Shown here: piece by piece, positions 26,514 through 35,729 of the stretch
Layout: each line of letters opens with the position of its first letter
Position numbering within the stretch: position 1 is the first letter of the stretch
The notes under the pieces: generated by a model
Told to the model about the DNA's origin: nothing
Seen by the model: the letters and a program-made list of their open reading frames with translations, nothing else
The model's database searches: none
Assembly: GCA_965115815.1 (NCBI GenBank)
Contig: OZ220465.1
Coordinates: 4,154,001 to 4,218,000 of the forward strand
Source: VXPW01 sp965115815
GTDB taxonomy: Bacteria; Pseudomonadota; Alphaproteobacteria; TMED109
Direction of reading: 5' to 3'
Length of the DNA stretch: 64,000 bases
Translations under genes and position numbers: made by a program

Positions 26514-26862
26514 GGCGGTCTCGGGTGCCCGGCACCTCCCGAATCTGATCCGCGGCGGCTGGCGGACGCTCGACTTCCTGCCGTTCCGCGCCGGGGTGGA
26601 CATCTGCGAGCTCCGCCGAGGCCGGCCGGCCGTGGCCGTGCTCCGTTACGCGCCGGGGGCCGCGGTGCCCCGACACGTGCACACCGGACTCGAAACCATC
26701 GTCGTGCTCGACGGCGTGCAGAGCGACGAGTGCGGGGATTATCCGGCCGGATCGCTGATCCTGAATCCGGCAGGAACGGCGCACTCGGTCTGGTCCCGTC
26801 CGGGGTGCGTGGTCCTGATCCACTGGGAGCAGCCGGTACGATTCTGCAAGGAGGGGGCGTGA
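26506..26862 (+). CDS. Small cupin-domain protein
   Basis: The 118-aa protein is a single cupin barrel. Motif 1 is GAAVPRHVHTGLETIVVLDG, and motif 2 is PAGSLILNPAGTAHSVWS, with the metal ligands His-x-His, Glu and a later His in place. Its length and lack of other domains resemble ChrR-like or sensor cupins found next to catabolic genes. The reaction, if any, is unknown. It overlaps the hydrolase before it by 8 bases and the allophanate hydrolase after it by 4. Confidence 0.8.
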   Translation: MDRAVSGARHLPNLIRGGWRTLDFLPFRAGVDICELRRGRPAVAVLRYAPGAAVPRHVHTGLETIVVLDGVQSDECGDYPAGSLILNPAGTAHSVWSRPGCVVLIHWEQPVRFCKEGA

Positions 26863-28661
26863 GGGGCGGGCTGAAGGATCTGCGTTTCGATATCGCCACC
26901 CTGCACGACGCCATGGCCGGCGGGACCGGCCCGGAGGATCTCATCGCCGAGGTCTACCGCCGGATCGAGGCCGTCGGCGACCCCGGCATCTTCCTGCACC
27001 TGCGTCCGGAGTCCGAGTGCGCCGCCGAAGCGAAGGCCCTGTCCCCCTTCGATCCGGAGGCCTTGCCGCTGTGGGGGATTCCGTTCGCCGTCAAGGACAA
27101 CATCGATCTTGCCGGCAGCCCCACGACGGCCGCCTGCCCGGCCTACCGCTATGCACCCGCCGTCGATGCCTTCGCCGTCGCTGCCCTGAAGGCCGCCGGC
27201 GCGATCCCGGTGGGCAAGACCAACCTCGACCAGTTCGCCACGGGCCTCGTCGGCGTCCGCTCCCCCCATTCGCCACCGCGGAACGCGCTCGATTCCGAAC
27301 TCCTGCCCGGGGGATCCTCTTCCGGCTCCGCCGTCGCCGTGGCGCACGGATTGGTTCCCTTCGCACTGGGTACCGACACTGCGGGGTCGGGCCGGGTGCC
27401 GGCAGCGTTCAACAACATCGTCGGGCTCAAGCCGTCACGGGGCGCGATCTCGGGCACCGGGGTCGTCCCGGCCTGCCGCACGCTCGATACGATCTCGGTG
27501 TTCGCGCTCACCGTGCCCGACGCTTGGCGGGCCTTCGCCGCCGCTGCCCGCCGGGACCCGTCCGATGCGTTCGCCCGCACGAGCCGGGTGCCGCCGCTCG
27601 GGAATCTGCCGCCTGCAGTGACCGTGGGCGTGCCGACGCCCGCAACGCGCCCGTTCTTCGGCGACACCGTGCAGGCGGCGAGCTTCGATGCCGCTCTGGA
27701 ACGTCTGATCGCCTTGGGCGCGGAGATCCGGGAGGTCGATTTCGCCTTGTTCTTTGAGGTCGGCGCCATGCTCTACGAAGGCGCCTGGGTGGCGGAACGG
27801 CTCAGTGTGGTCGAGGCTCTGATGGAGGACGACCCCGAAGCCCTGCATCCCGTCACCCGCCGGATCCTCGGCCGCGGAACGCGGATCTCGGCGGTCGACG
27901 CATTCCGCAGCCTCTACCGGCTGGCCGAACTGAAGCAGAAGGCCGCCCCGTTGCTCGCGGAAGTCGACGTGCTGTGCGTGCCCAGCATTCCGACCTTCTA
28001 TTCGATCGCGGACGTCGACGCCGATCCGGTGGGGCCGAATTCCCGTCTCGGCACGTACACCGATTTCGTCAACCTGCTGGATCTCTGCGGCACCGCCGTG
28101 CCGACCGGCCCGCGGGCCGACGGCCGTCCCGGCAGCGTGACCCTGCTGGCTCCGGCCGGCCAGGACGTTCGGGCAGCGGCGTTGGCCGAGCGGCTGCACT
28201 GCACCGCCGCGCCGCGCCTGGGAGCGACGACCCACCCCCTGCGCCCCACCGCGGCCGCGCCGGCCGGACGGCTACCCGGCGAGATCGAGCTGGCCGTGGT
28301 CGGGGCGCACATGTCGGGATTACCGCTCAACCACGAATTGACGTCGAGGGCCGGCCGGTATCTCCGCACTGCCGAGACCGCGCCGGTCTACCGCCTCTTC
28401 GTACTGGCCGGCGGCCCCCCGACCCGGCCGGGCATGATCCGCTCCGAACCGGGCCGGGCGATCGACCTGGAGATCTGGGCGCTGCCCGCCGAGAAGCTCG
28501 CCGATCTGCTGGCGTCGATCCCCCCGCCGCTTTCGATCGGCACGATCGCGCTGGCCGACGGAACCCGGGTCAAGGGCTTTCTGACCGAACCCGCGGGACT
28601 CGCGGATGCCGAGGAAATCACCTCCCATGGCGGATGGCGCGCCTTCCTGCAGGCGATGTAA
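26859..28661 (+). CDS. atzF: Allophanate hydrolase (AtzF type, amidase signature family)
   Basis: The 600-aa protein has an N-terminal amidase-signature domain and the C-terminal domain specific for allophanate hydrolases, giving the AtzF length of about 605. The Ser-cisSer-Lys triad is Lys79 (FAVKDNID), Ser153 (GGSSSGSAVA) and Ser177 (GTDTAGSGRVPA). The spacings of 74 and 24 residues equal those I recall for AtzF (91, 165, 189). It converts allophanate to ammonia and CO2, probably via N-carboxycarbamate. No urea carboxylase is nearby, so allophanate most likely comes from biuret. Confidence 0.9.
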   Translation: MRGGLKDLRFDIATLHDAMAGGTGPEDLIAEVYRRIEAVGDPGIFLHLRPESECAAEAKALSPFDPEALPLWGIPFAVKDNIDLAGSPTTAACPAYRYAPAVDAFAVAALKAAGAIPVGKTNLDQFATGLVGVRSPHSPPRNALDSELLPGGSSSGSAVAVAHGLVPFALGTDTAGSGRVPAAFNNIVGLKPSRGAISGTGVVPACRTLDTISVFALTVPDAWRAFAAAARRDPSDAFARTSRVPPLGNLPPAVTVGVPTPATRPFFGDTVQAASFDAALERLIALGAEIREVDFALFFEVGAMLYEGAWVAERLSVVEALMEDDPEALHPVTRRILGRGTRISAVDAFRSLYRLAELKQKAAPLLAEVDVLCVPSIPTFYSIADVDADPVGPNSRLGTYTDFVNLLDLCGTAVPTGPRADGRPGSVTLLAPAGQDVRAAALAERLHCTAAPRLGATTHPLRPTAAAPAGRLPGEIELAVVGAHMSGLPLNHELTSRAGRYLRTAETAPVYRLFVLAGGPPTRPGMIRSEPGRAIDLEIWALPAEKLADLLASIPPPLSIGTIALADGTRVKGFLTEPAGLADAEEITSHGGWRAFLQAM

Positions 28662-28881
28662 CGGACCTTGGCCCGCATCGGCATTCTCGGATCCCGGAGG
28701 GTCGCGGCGCACGGGATCGGGATCCCCACGATGTCCGAACCACTGCTTTCGAGTGTTCGAGTGCTTCATCCGGTCACGGGTGCCGGCACGGGCAGGACAT
28801 CACCGTACGGTGCGCTTGCCTTGGAAATTCCATCCTCGTTGGACATCCTTCCGGATAGGGTGTCCGGATACCGAAGAAACA
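28662..28881. other. Spacer between the nitrogen operon and an intron fragment
   Basis: About 220 bp with no recognised gene. The intron-derived sequence begins abruptly near 28882. No clear terminator for the operon is visible. Confidence 0.35.
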
Positions 28882-29376
28882 GTGCTGGCCGTCCTCGGCA
28901 AGCGCTTGGCCCGGTTCGGGCTGAGGTTGCATGCAGAGAAGACGCGCTTCGTCGACGTTCGGTCCAAGCGGCTCCCGGATCCGGGAGCGGGCGCCGCCTT
29001 CGACTTCCTGGGCTTCACCCAGATCTGGGTGCGGTCGAACAGGAAGTACGCGGTGTTGCGCCCACGCACGGCCAAGGGACGCCTAGCGCGGGCGGTGCTT
29101 GCGGTGCGGGAGGGGGGCCGACGGCATCGCCACGCACCCTTGCCCTACCCGCGCAACGACCTCGCTCGGGGCCTGCAAGGCCACTATGCCGACTACGGCC
29201 GGAGCGGGAACCGTGCCCGAAGTGCCCGCTTCCGCTACCAGACGATCCGAATCGGGCGAAAGTGACTGTCGCGGCGCAGCCGCTCGGCCCGGTTGAACGG
29301 GGACCGGATGACTGCGCTGCTTCGCCGCTTGCCCCTGCCGACGGCCGAGATCATGCACGGCTACGGGACCGCTTGA
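28882..29376 (+). pseudogene. Group II intron RT, C-terminal fragment
   Basis: From VLAVLGKRLARFGLRLHAEK onward the translation matches the C-terminal half of the outer intron RT at 8424-9791. Matching blocks are AFDFLGFTQIWVRS, TAKGRLARAVLAVREG, RHRHAPLPYPRNDLARGL and YGRSGNRAR. A TGA follows RIGRK where the intact copy has RIWRKW, and the remainder to HGYGTA runs in another frame. The copy lacks the RT active site, and the MITE begins before domain V. Trp-to-Gly and Cys-to-Gly changes (TGG/TGC to GGG/GGC) are frequent. Confidence 0.85.
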
Positions 29377-29392
29377 GCGAACCTGTCCTGTA

Positions 29393-29577
29393 AGAGCCTG
29401 TGCGGAAACTATTGAGCGGCCCCGATTCTGGTATCTGCGATGTGGCTGGAGAGTACATCGGGATCAAACAAGCCCATTCCACATCTGTCACATTGCTTTC
29501 GAAGCGGTCTCTCCGACGCCGATACTTTGCACGAGCGGTCAGAATCGGGACCGCTCAATAGTTTCCGTACAGGCTCT
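29393..29577. mobile_element. 185-bp IS5-like MITE, copy A
   Basis: The ends AGAGCCTGTGCGGAAACTAT and AGAGCCTGTACGGAAACTAT are inverted repeats that continue for about 37 bp with two mismatches. The start GAGCCTGT-CGGAAA resembles IS5-family termini. It has no gene. It truncates the intron copy just before domain V. An almost identical copy in opposite orientation lies at 39484-39655. Confidence 0.85.
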
Positions 29578-29850
29578 GAGCAGCCCCGCGTCCGGCGAGC
29601 ACGTTGGCACTGCGGTCCCATGTGCGCCGTGTCCACCGGCTCCGCGGAACACGTGCGGCGGCGCCCGTGCTGCCGAGGTAACGCCTTCGGCTCCGATGCG
29701 CCATGAGTGAAAACTGCCCGCCGTTTGCACTCCGCGCCGCGCTCCGTTACCTCTGTGACCGGACGACGCCGCGAAACGCGCGTGAACATCGCGGACCGGT
29801 CGTCTCGCTCAATCGCCGCGGCGGATCAAATCCCTTGTGACGCCGGCGTT

Positions 29851-30070
29851 TCAGGCGATGGTGGTGTGCAGGGAACCTTCGCCTGATCTCGACTCCGTTC
29901 GGAATTGTACCGTCACACCCCAATCATTCCGGACCACAAGCTGCTCCGATGATTCCGCGCCACGGGCGGGCAGCCCGCGGCCGATCTCCACGACCCGGGT
30001 GCAAACCGACAAACGTCTCAAGGTGATCGAGAGCCCTCCCGTCGGGATGGGCAGCCCGACCTCCACGCGG
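29851..30070 (-). pseudogene. Possible remnant of an unknown small protein
   Basis: The minus-strand translation FRVEVGLPIPTGGLSITLRR and later QLVVRNDWGVTVQFRTES looks more protein-like than the usual GC-driven shadow frames, with a balanced set of hydrophobic and polar residues. No start with a ribosome site is obvious and I do not recognise a family. It may be the end of a gene lost during rearrangement, or chance. Confidence 0.2.
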
Positions 30071-30156
30071 AATGCCGCATTGGCACCTCTTGTCTTCCGT
30101 CGCGCGCTCCGCGCGTCCCCACACCGGCCGCGGTTCCGACTTGGGAACCCCGGTTT

Positions 30157-30185
30157 CTTTGCCAACTGGCCGACACCCCCCATAT
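30157..30185 (+). promoter_or_regulatory. Possible heat-shock promoter of clpB
   Basis: CTTTGC at 30157-30162 and CCCCATAT at 30178-30185 are separated by 15 bp. The second element matches the sigma-32 -10 box (CCCCAT) well; the first is a poor match to CTTGAA. Its position about 65 bp before the clpB start is suitable, and clpB is a typical sigma-32 target. Confidence 0.4.
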
Positions 30186-30249
30186 GAAGGGATCGGACCA
30201 CGCCGGGGCACATGGGGAGCCGAACGGCCGATCCGGGGAGGAGGACGTC

Positions 30250-32808
30250 ATGGACCTGCAGTCACTGAGCGAACGTTGCCAAGGGCTTGTGCACTCGGCA
30301 CTGACCCGCGCCCGCACTGCCGGCCACCAGTCGTTCGTTCCGGAACACGTGCTGCGCGAGCTGCTGTCCGACCCGAACGGGCTGGCGGCCAATCTCCTGC
30401 GCAGCGCCGGCGCCTCTCCCGAACCGGCGCTGGAGGCGTGCGAGGAAACGCTCGCGAAGCTGCCGGCCGTGGGCGGACCCGGGGCCGGACATCTGGCGCC
30501 ACATCCGGATACGGTGCGGCTGTTCGAACTCGCCAAGCAGGGAGCTACCGCGGCCGGCGACCGTTTCGTCACGGCCGAGCGACTGCTGGCCGCCGTCGTC
30601 GCCCTGAAGTCGTCGGCTGCGGCCGCTCTGCGCGCGGCCGGGCTGGAACCCTCCGGCCTGGAAGCCGCGATCGCCCGGCTCCGCAAGGGCCGGACCGCGG
30701 ACAGTGCCCGCGCGGAAAGCAGCTACGACGCTCTCCGGCGCTATACCCGCGACCTCACCGCCGCCGCGCGGGAGGGACGCGTGGACTCGGTCATCGGGCG
30801 CGACGAGGAGATCCGGCGCGTGATGCAGATTCTTTCGCGCCGGACCAAGAACAACCCGGTACTGATCGGCGAACCGGGCGTCGGGAAAACCGCCATCGTG
30901 GAAGGGCTGGCGATGCGGGTGATCGATGGCGACGTTCCCGAATCCCTGCGGGATGCCCGCATCTTCTCGCTCGACCTCGGGGCCTTGGTCGCCGGCGCGA
31001 AATACCAGGGGGAGTTCGAGGAACGGATCAAGGCCGTGCTCAACGAAGTCGAACACGAAACGGGTATCGTCCTGTTCATCGACGAGATGCACACCCTGAT
31101 CGGCGCCGGCGCCCCATCCGGATCGACCGACGCCTCCAACCTCCTGAAGCCGGCACTCGCCCGCGGCGTCCTGCACTGCGTCGGGGCCACCACGCTCGAC
31201 GAATACCGCAAACACGTCGAAAAGGACGCCGCGCTGGCCCGCCGGTTCCAGCCGGTGTACGTCGCCGCCCCCTCGGTCGACGACACCGTGTCGATCCTGC
31301 GCGGGATCAAGGAGAAGTACGATCTCCACCACGGCGTGACCATCTCCGATGCCGCACTGGTGGCCGCCGCTGCCCTGTCCGACCGCTACATCAGCGACCG
31401 GTTCCTGCCGGACAAGGCCATCGACCTGATCGACGAGGCCGCCTCGCGCAAGCGCATGGAACTCGACAGCAAGCCCGAGGCTCTGGACGAACTGGACCGC
31501 CGGATCGTACAGCTGAAGATCGAGCGGGAGGCGCTTCGCAAGGAGGAGGATGCCCGCGCGCGGAAGCGCCTGGCGAAGCTGGAGGACGAACTCGCGAACC
31601 TCGAGGAGCAGGCAGCGGCTCGCCAGGCCGAGTGGCTGGCCGCGAAGGACGCCATGGCTGCCGACCACAAGCTGAAGGAAGAGCTCGACCAGGCCCGGTC
31701 GGACCTCCAGCTGGCGCAGCGCAGCGGCGACCTTGCGCGGGCCGGCGAACTCGCGCACGGCACGATCCCGACCTTGGAAGCCCGGCTCGCGGACCCCGAT
31801 CCGGGCGGCGCGGAGCGGCTGGCGGGAACCGCCGTTCTGGATTCCGATGTCGCCGAAGTCGTGGCCCGCTGGACCGGTATTCCAACCGAGAACCTGCTGT
31901 CCAGCGAGGCGGAACGGCTGGTGCGTCTCGAGGCGATCCTGGAATCGCGCGTCGTGGGCCAAGACGAGGCCCTGCAGGCGGTGGCCCACGCCGTCCGCCG
32001 GGCCAAGGCCGGCCTGCAGGATCCGAACCGGCCGCTGGGGTCGTTCCTGTTCCTGGGGCCGACCGGCGTCGGCAAGACAGAGCTGGCCAAGGCCCTCGCC
32101 GAATTCCTGTTCAGCGACGAGCGCGCCTTGCTCCGCTTCGACATGTCGGAGTACATGGAAAAGCACTCGGTGGCGCGGATGCTGGGAGCGCCCCCGGGTT
32201 ACGTCGGCTACGAGGAAGGGGGCACGCTGACCGAAGCCGTGCGCCGCCGCCCCTATCAGGTGATCCTGTTCGACGAGATCGAGAAGGCGCACCCGGATGT
32301 CTTCAACGTACTGCTCCAGGTCCTCGACGACGGCTGCCTGACCGACGGCCAAGGCCATGAGGTGAACTTCCGCAACACGCTCGTGATCCTGACCTCCAAC
32401 CTCGGCAGCGACCTCCTCGCGAGCCCGGCAACGGATGCGGCGGACCGTCGGCAGGCCGTCATGGACGTGGTTCGAGCGCGGTTCCGGCCGGAGTTCCTGA
32501 ACCGCCTCGACGAGATCATCCTGTTTCGCAGTCTGACGGAAGCGCACATGGATCGTATCGTCGACATTCAGTTGGAGCGCCTCATCGCGCGCGCTTCCCG
32601 GCGCGACCTGTCGGTGCACGTGGCCGCCGACGCGCGGGCTTGGCTGGCACGACGGGGCTACGATCCGGCGTACGGAGCCCGACCGCTCAAACGGGTCATC
32701 CAGCGCGAGGTGGAGAACCCGCTCGCCGCGCTGGTGCTCGCGGGCGGGGTGTCCGAAGGCACTCCCGTGCACATCTCGTGCAGCGGCGACTCACTCCGGC
32801 TGCACTAG
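30250..32808 (+). CDS. clpB: ClpB disaggregase (Hsp100)
   Basis: The 852-aa protein has the N domain, two AAA+ modules with Walker A at 207-214 (GEPGVGKT) and 603-610 (GPTGVGKT), and the Leu-rich coiled-coil middle domain between them that defines ClpB. The block RFDMSEYMEKHSVARMLGAP follows the second Walker A. It resolves aggregates with DnaK. A strong SD (GGAGGAGG) precedes the ATG at 30250. The stop TAG lies inside CTAGTAGTAC, the end of an IS630 element, so the insertion sits exactly at the 3' end of the gene and may have replaced the last codons. Confidence 0.95.
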   Translation: MDLQSLSERCQGLVHSALTRARTAGHQSFVPEHVLRELLSDPNGLAANLLRSAGASPEPALEACEETLAKLPAVGGPGAGHLAPHPDTVRLFELAKQGATAAGDRFVTAERLLAAVVALKSSAAAALRAAGLEPSGLEAAIARLRKGRTADSARAESSYDALRRYTRDLTAAAREGRVDSVIGRDEEIRRVMQILSRRTKNNPVLIGEPGVGKTAIVEGLAMRVIDGDVPESLRDARIFSLDLGALVAGAKYQGEFEERIKAVLNEVEHETGIVLFIDEMHTLIGAGAPSGSTDASNLLKPALARGVLHCVGATTLDEYRKHVEKDAALARRFQPVYVAAPSVDDTVSILRGIKEKYDLHHGVTISDAALVAAAALSDRYISDRFLPDKAIDLIDEAASRKRMELDSKPEALDELDRRIVQLKIEREALRKEEDARARKRLAKLEDELANLEEQAAARQAEWLAAKDAMAADHKLKEELDQARSDLQLAQRSGDLARAGELAHGTIPTLEARLADPDPGGAERLAGTAVLDSDVAEVVARWTGIPTENLLSSEAERLVRLEAILESRVVGQDEALQAVAHAVRRAKAGLQDPNRPLGSFLFLGPTGVGKTELAKALAEFLFSDERALLRFDMSEYMEKHSVARMLGAPPGYVGYEEGGTLTEAVRRRPYQVILFDEIEKAHPDVFNVLLQVLDDGCLTDGQGHEVNFRNTLVILTSNLGSDLLASPATDAADRRQAVMDVVRARFRPEFLNRLDEIILFRSLTEAHMDRIVDIQLERLIARASRRDLSVHVAADARAWLARRGYDPAYGARPLKRVIQREVENPLAALVLAGGVSEGTPVHISCSGDSLRLH

Positions 32809-32857
32809 TAGTACGGAAACGTTGAACTGACGATAGTATTCTGGCAAGATTTCCGTG

Positions 32858-33000
32858 TCGGTCCGTGTCGGTGTGTGTGTGTGTCGGCACGCGTGGGCGC
32901 CCGATCGGTACGGCGCTTTCTGGTTCATCGTCGGTCCGTGTCGGTGTGTGTGTGTCGGCACGCGTGGGCGCCCGATCGGTACAGCGCTTTCTGGTTCATC
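32858..33000. repeat. Tandem duplication of about 70 bp in IS630 copy 1
   Basis: Units 32858-32930 and 32931-33000 are nearly identical, each running from TCGGTCCGTG through a GT run to TGGTTCATC. Copy 2 of the element has one unit only. The duplication adds a GT-repeat tract and lies upstream of the transposase start. Confidence 0.8.
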
Positions 33001-33116
33001 CCCACAGACCCGATGCCGAACGTGCAGGCGCCCACACTCTCTTGGGGATCGGACGGATCCGGTTTCCGGGAACCGAGCCTGCCTGCAGGGGTTCGGTGCG
33101 GGGATCGGAGTGGATC

Positions 33117-34258
33117 CTGGCCCACCCTCAGGGCAGGAAGCTCGATCGAGTGAGCCTTTCGGCGCCGGAGCGCCGGGAACTCCAAGCGATCGTCGACGGT
33201 ACCGGAGCCGCCTGGCGTCGTCGTCGGGCGCAGATTCTCCGGATGACGGACGAAGGGCGCGACGGCGGCAAACTCCGGGATGTCGACATCGCGCGCGGCT
33301 TGGGCATCGGCGCTTCGACGGTCGAACGCCTGCGCAAGCGCTGTGTTCTGGAGGGTCTGGAGGCCGCCCTCCGCCGCCGGGAGCAGGAGAACCGCCGACC
33401 GAAACTCCTGGACGGGGCGAAGGAGGCGAAGCGGGTGGCTCTGGCCTGTTCTTCCCCGCCCGAGGGCTGTGTCCGCTGGACGCGGAAGCTGCGGGCCGGC
33501 CGTCGGATGGAGATGGAGATCGTCGAGAGCATCTCGAAAGAAACGGTACGGAAGACTCGGAAAAAAAGGAGATCCAGCCTTGGTTGAAGCCGTACGGGTG
33601 CCTTCCCCCGAGCCGCAACGCGCCGTTCGTGGCGGCGAGGGAGGAGGTGCTGGACACGTATCAGCGGGATGTTGCCGAAGACGAGGTTCGGGTTTGCATG
33701 GATGAGACCCGTCGGCAGCCGACGAAGGAACCCCGCCTTCCCCGCCCCGTGCGGCCCGGGCCGCCGGAAATCGTCGACTACGAATACGAGCGAAACGGCA
33801 CGGCCAACCTCTTCCTGGCGTTCGCGCCCCACGAACACGGGCGTACGGTGAACGTCACCGATCGCCGCACGGCGCGGGACGGGGCGCAGTTCCTCCGGGA
33901 ACTCGCGGAGGATCACTTCTCCGGGAAGAAGATCGTACGGGTCATGGACCACCGGAACACACACCGCCCCGCATCGTGGTAGGAGGCCTTTGCACCCCGG
34001 GAGGCCCTGCGAGTGCGAAAACGGTTCGAGTTTCGGTACACGCCGAAGCACGGAAGCTGGCTCCACAGGGCCGAGATCGAAATCGGCGCGTGGTCGCGAC
34101 CGTGTCTTCGACGACGCCTTCCCGACCGCGCCACCCTGCTGCGGGAGACCGCAGCGTGGGGCAAGCGCCGCAACGCGGCCGGCGGCACCGTCGATGGGCG
34201 GTTCACGACGGCAGACGCCCGGGTGAAACTGAAGTCCCTATACCCAGCAATCCAATGA
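33117..34258 (+). pseudogene. IS630 transposase, copy 1, inactivated
   Basis: It aligns along its full length with the copy at 34574-35715. The start ATG has become CTG (33117). The A7 frameshift site is retained. A TAG at 33980-33982 replaces TAT (Tyr), and many conserved residues are lost: Trp to Gly (NENW to HEHG), MDNLNTH to MDHRNTH, and SWLNMAE to SWLHRAE. The majority of differences raise GC, and A-to-C and T-to-G transversions are the largest class, mostly at CpA or TpG. Confidence 0.92.
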
Positions 34259-34327
34259 TTCCGTGCTACTAGCCCGAAGTTCCAGAGCCGGTCAGAGATA
34301 CGTACCGGATAGAAAGGACCTTCGTAT

Positions 34328-35729
34328 CTAGTAGTACGGAACCGTTGAACTGACGACAGTATTCTGGCAAGCTTTCCGTGTCGGTCCGTGTCGGCCCCGT
34401 GTCGGTGCGTGTCGGCACGCGTGAGCGTCCGATCGGTACGGCGCTTTCTTGTTCATCCCCACAGACCCGATGCCGAACGTGCAGGCGCTCACACTCTCTT
34501 GGGGATCGGACGGATCCGGTTTCCGGGAACCGAGCCTGTTTGCAGGGGTTCGGTGCGGGGATCGGAGTGGATCATGGCCAACCCTCAGGGCAGGAAGCTC
34601 TATCGAGTGCGCCTTTCGGCGTCGGAGCGCCGGGAACTCCAAGCGATCGTCGACGGTACCGGAGCCGCTTGGCGTCGTCGTCGGGCGCAGATTCTCCTGA
34701 TGGCAGACGAGGGACGCGACGGCGGCAAACTCCGGGATGTCGACATCGCGCGCGGCTTGGGTATCGGCGCTTCGACGGTCGAACGCCTGCGCAAGCGCTG
34801 TGTTCTGGAGGGTTTGGAGGCCTCTCTCCGCCGCCGGGAGCAGGAGAACCGCCGACCGAAACTCCTGGACGGGGCGAAGGAGGCGAAGCTGGTGGCTCTG
34901 GCCTGTTCTTCCCCGCCCGAAGGTTGTGTTCGCTGGACACTGAAGCTGCTGGCCGGTCGTCTGATGGAGATGGAGATCGTCGAGAGCATCTCGAAGGAAA
35001 CGGTACGGAGGACTCTGAAAAAAAGGAGATCAAGCCTTGGTTGAAGCAGTACTGGTGCATTCCCCCGAGTCGCAACGCGCCGTTCGTAGCGGCGATGGAG
35101 GAGGTGCTGGACACGTATCAGCGGGATTTTGCCGAAAACGAGGTTTTGGTCTGCATGGATGAGACCAGCCGGCAGCAGACGAAGGAAACCCGCCTTCCCC
35201 GTCCCGTGCGGCCCGGGCAGCCGGAAATCGTCGACTACGAATACGAGCGAAACGGTACGGCCAATCTCTTCCTGGCGTTCGCGCCCAACGAAAACTGGCG
35301 TACGGTGAAGGTCACCGATCGCCGCACGGCGCGGGACTGGGCGCAGTTCATCCGGGAACTCGCGGACGATCATTTCCCCGGAAAGAAGATCGTACTGGTC
35401 ATGGACAACCTGAACACGCACGGCCCCGCGTCGTTGTATGAAGCCTTTGCACCCCGGGAGGCCATGCGGGTGCGAAAGCGGTTCGAGTTTCGGTACACGC
35501 CGAAGCACGGAAGCTGGCTCAACATGGCCGAGATCGAAATCGGTGCGTTGTCGCGACAATGTCTTCGACGACGCATTCCTGACCGCGCCACCATGCTGCG
35601 GGAGACCGCGGCGTGGGTCAAGCGCCGCAACGCGGCCGGCGGCACCGTCGATTGGCGGTTCACGACGGCAGACGCCCGGGTGAAACTGAAGTCTCTATAC
35701 CCAGCAATCCAATGATTCCGTACTACTAG
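34328..35729 (+). mobile_element. IS630-family element, copy 2 (apparently intact)
   Basis: The element runs from CTAGTAGTACGGAA to TTCCGTACTACTAG, about 1.4 kb, with a TA-containing end as expected for IS630/Tc1-mariner type transposition. It carries a complete transposase with a programmed frameshift. Its right end touches the ISNCY element directly. Confidence 0.9.
34574..35715 (+). CDS. IS630 transposase made by -1 frameshifting
   Basis: The first frame (ATG at 34574, stop at 35044) encodes the HTH part, including DIARGLGIGASTVERLRKRC. The second frame carries the DDE catalytic domain: VCMDETSR, VLVMDNLNTHG and SWLNMAEIEIG supply Asp, Asp and Glu. The frames overlap at CTG-AAAAAAA-GGAG near 35018-35027, where a -1 shift on the A7 run gives KKEIKPWLKQYW and a fused protein of about 380 aa. 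Frameshift expression is common in this family. All motifs are intact, so it is the likely active copy. Confidence 0.88.

Larger units (their letters stand above)
29578..30249. other. Region upstream of clpB
   Basis: About 670 bp without a recognised gene except for one possible minus-strand remnant (29851-30070). Nothing repeated was found. The last 100 bp before clpB hold the probable promoter. Confidence 0.4.
32804..34272 (+). mobile_element. IS630-family element, copy 1 (decayed)
   Basis: It has the same ends as copy 2: CTAGTAGTACGGAA on the left and TTCCGTGCTACTAG on the right, where one base differs from the other copy. It contains a 70-bp tandem duplication near the left end and a dead transposase. 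Only about 55 bp separate it from copy 2 in the same orientation. Confidence 0.88.

Noticed and set aside
30140..30185. sigma-32 -35 box CTTGGG at 30140 paired with CCCCAT
   Set aside because: The spacing of more than 30 bp is too long; the pair starting at 30157 fits better.
30262..32772. Long minus-strand frame opposite clpB
   Set aside because: It mirrors the clpB codon pattern and has no recognisable domains.
33980..34000. Separate gene beginning after the amber stop in IS630 copy 1
   Set aside because: The downstream frame is the C-terminal part of the same transposase and has no start or ribosome site.
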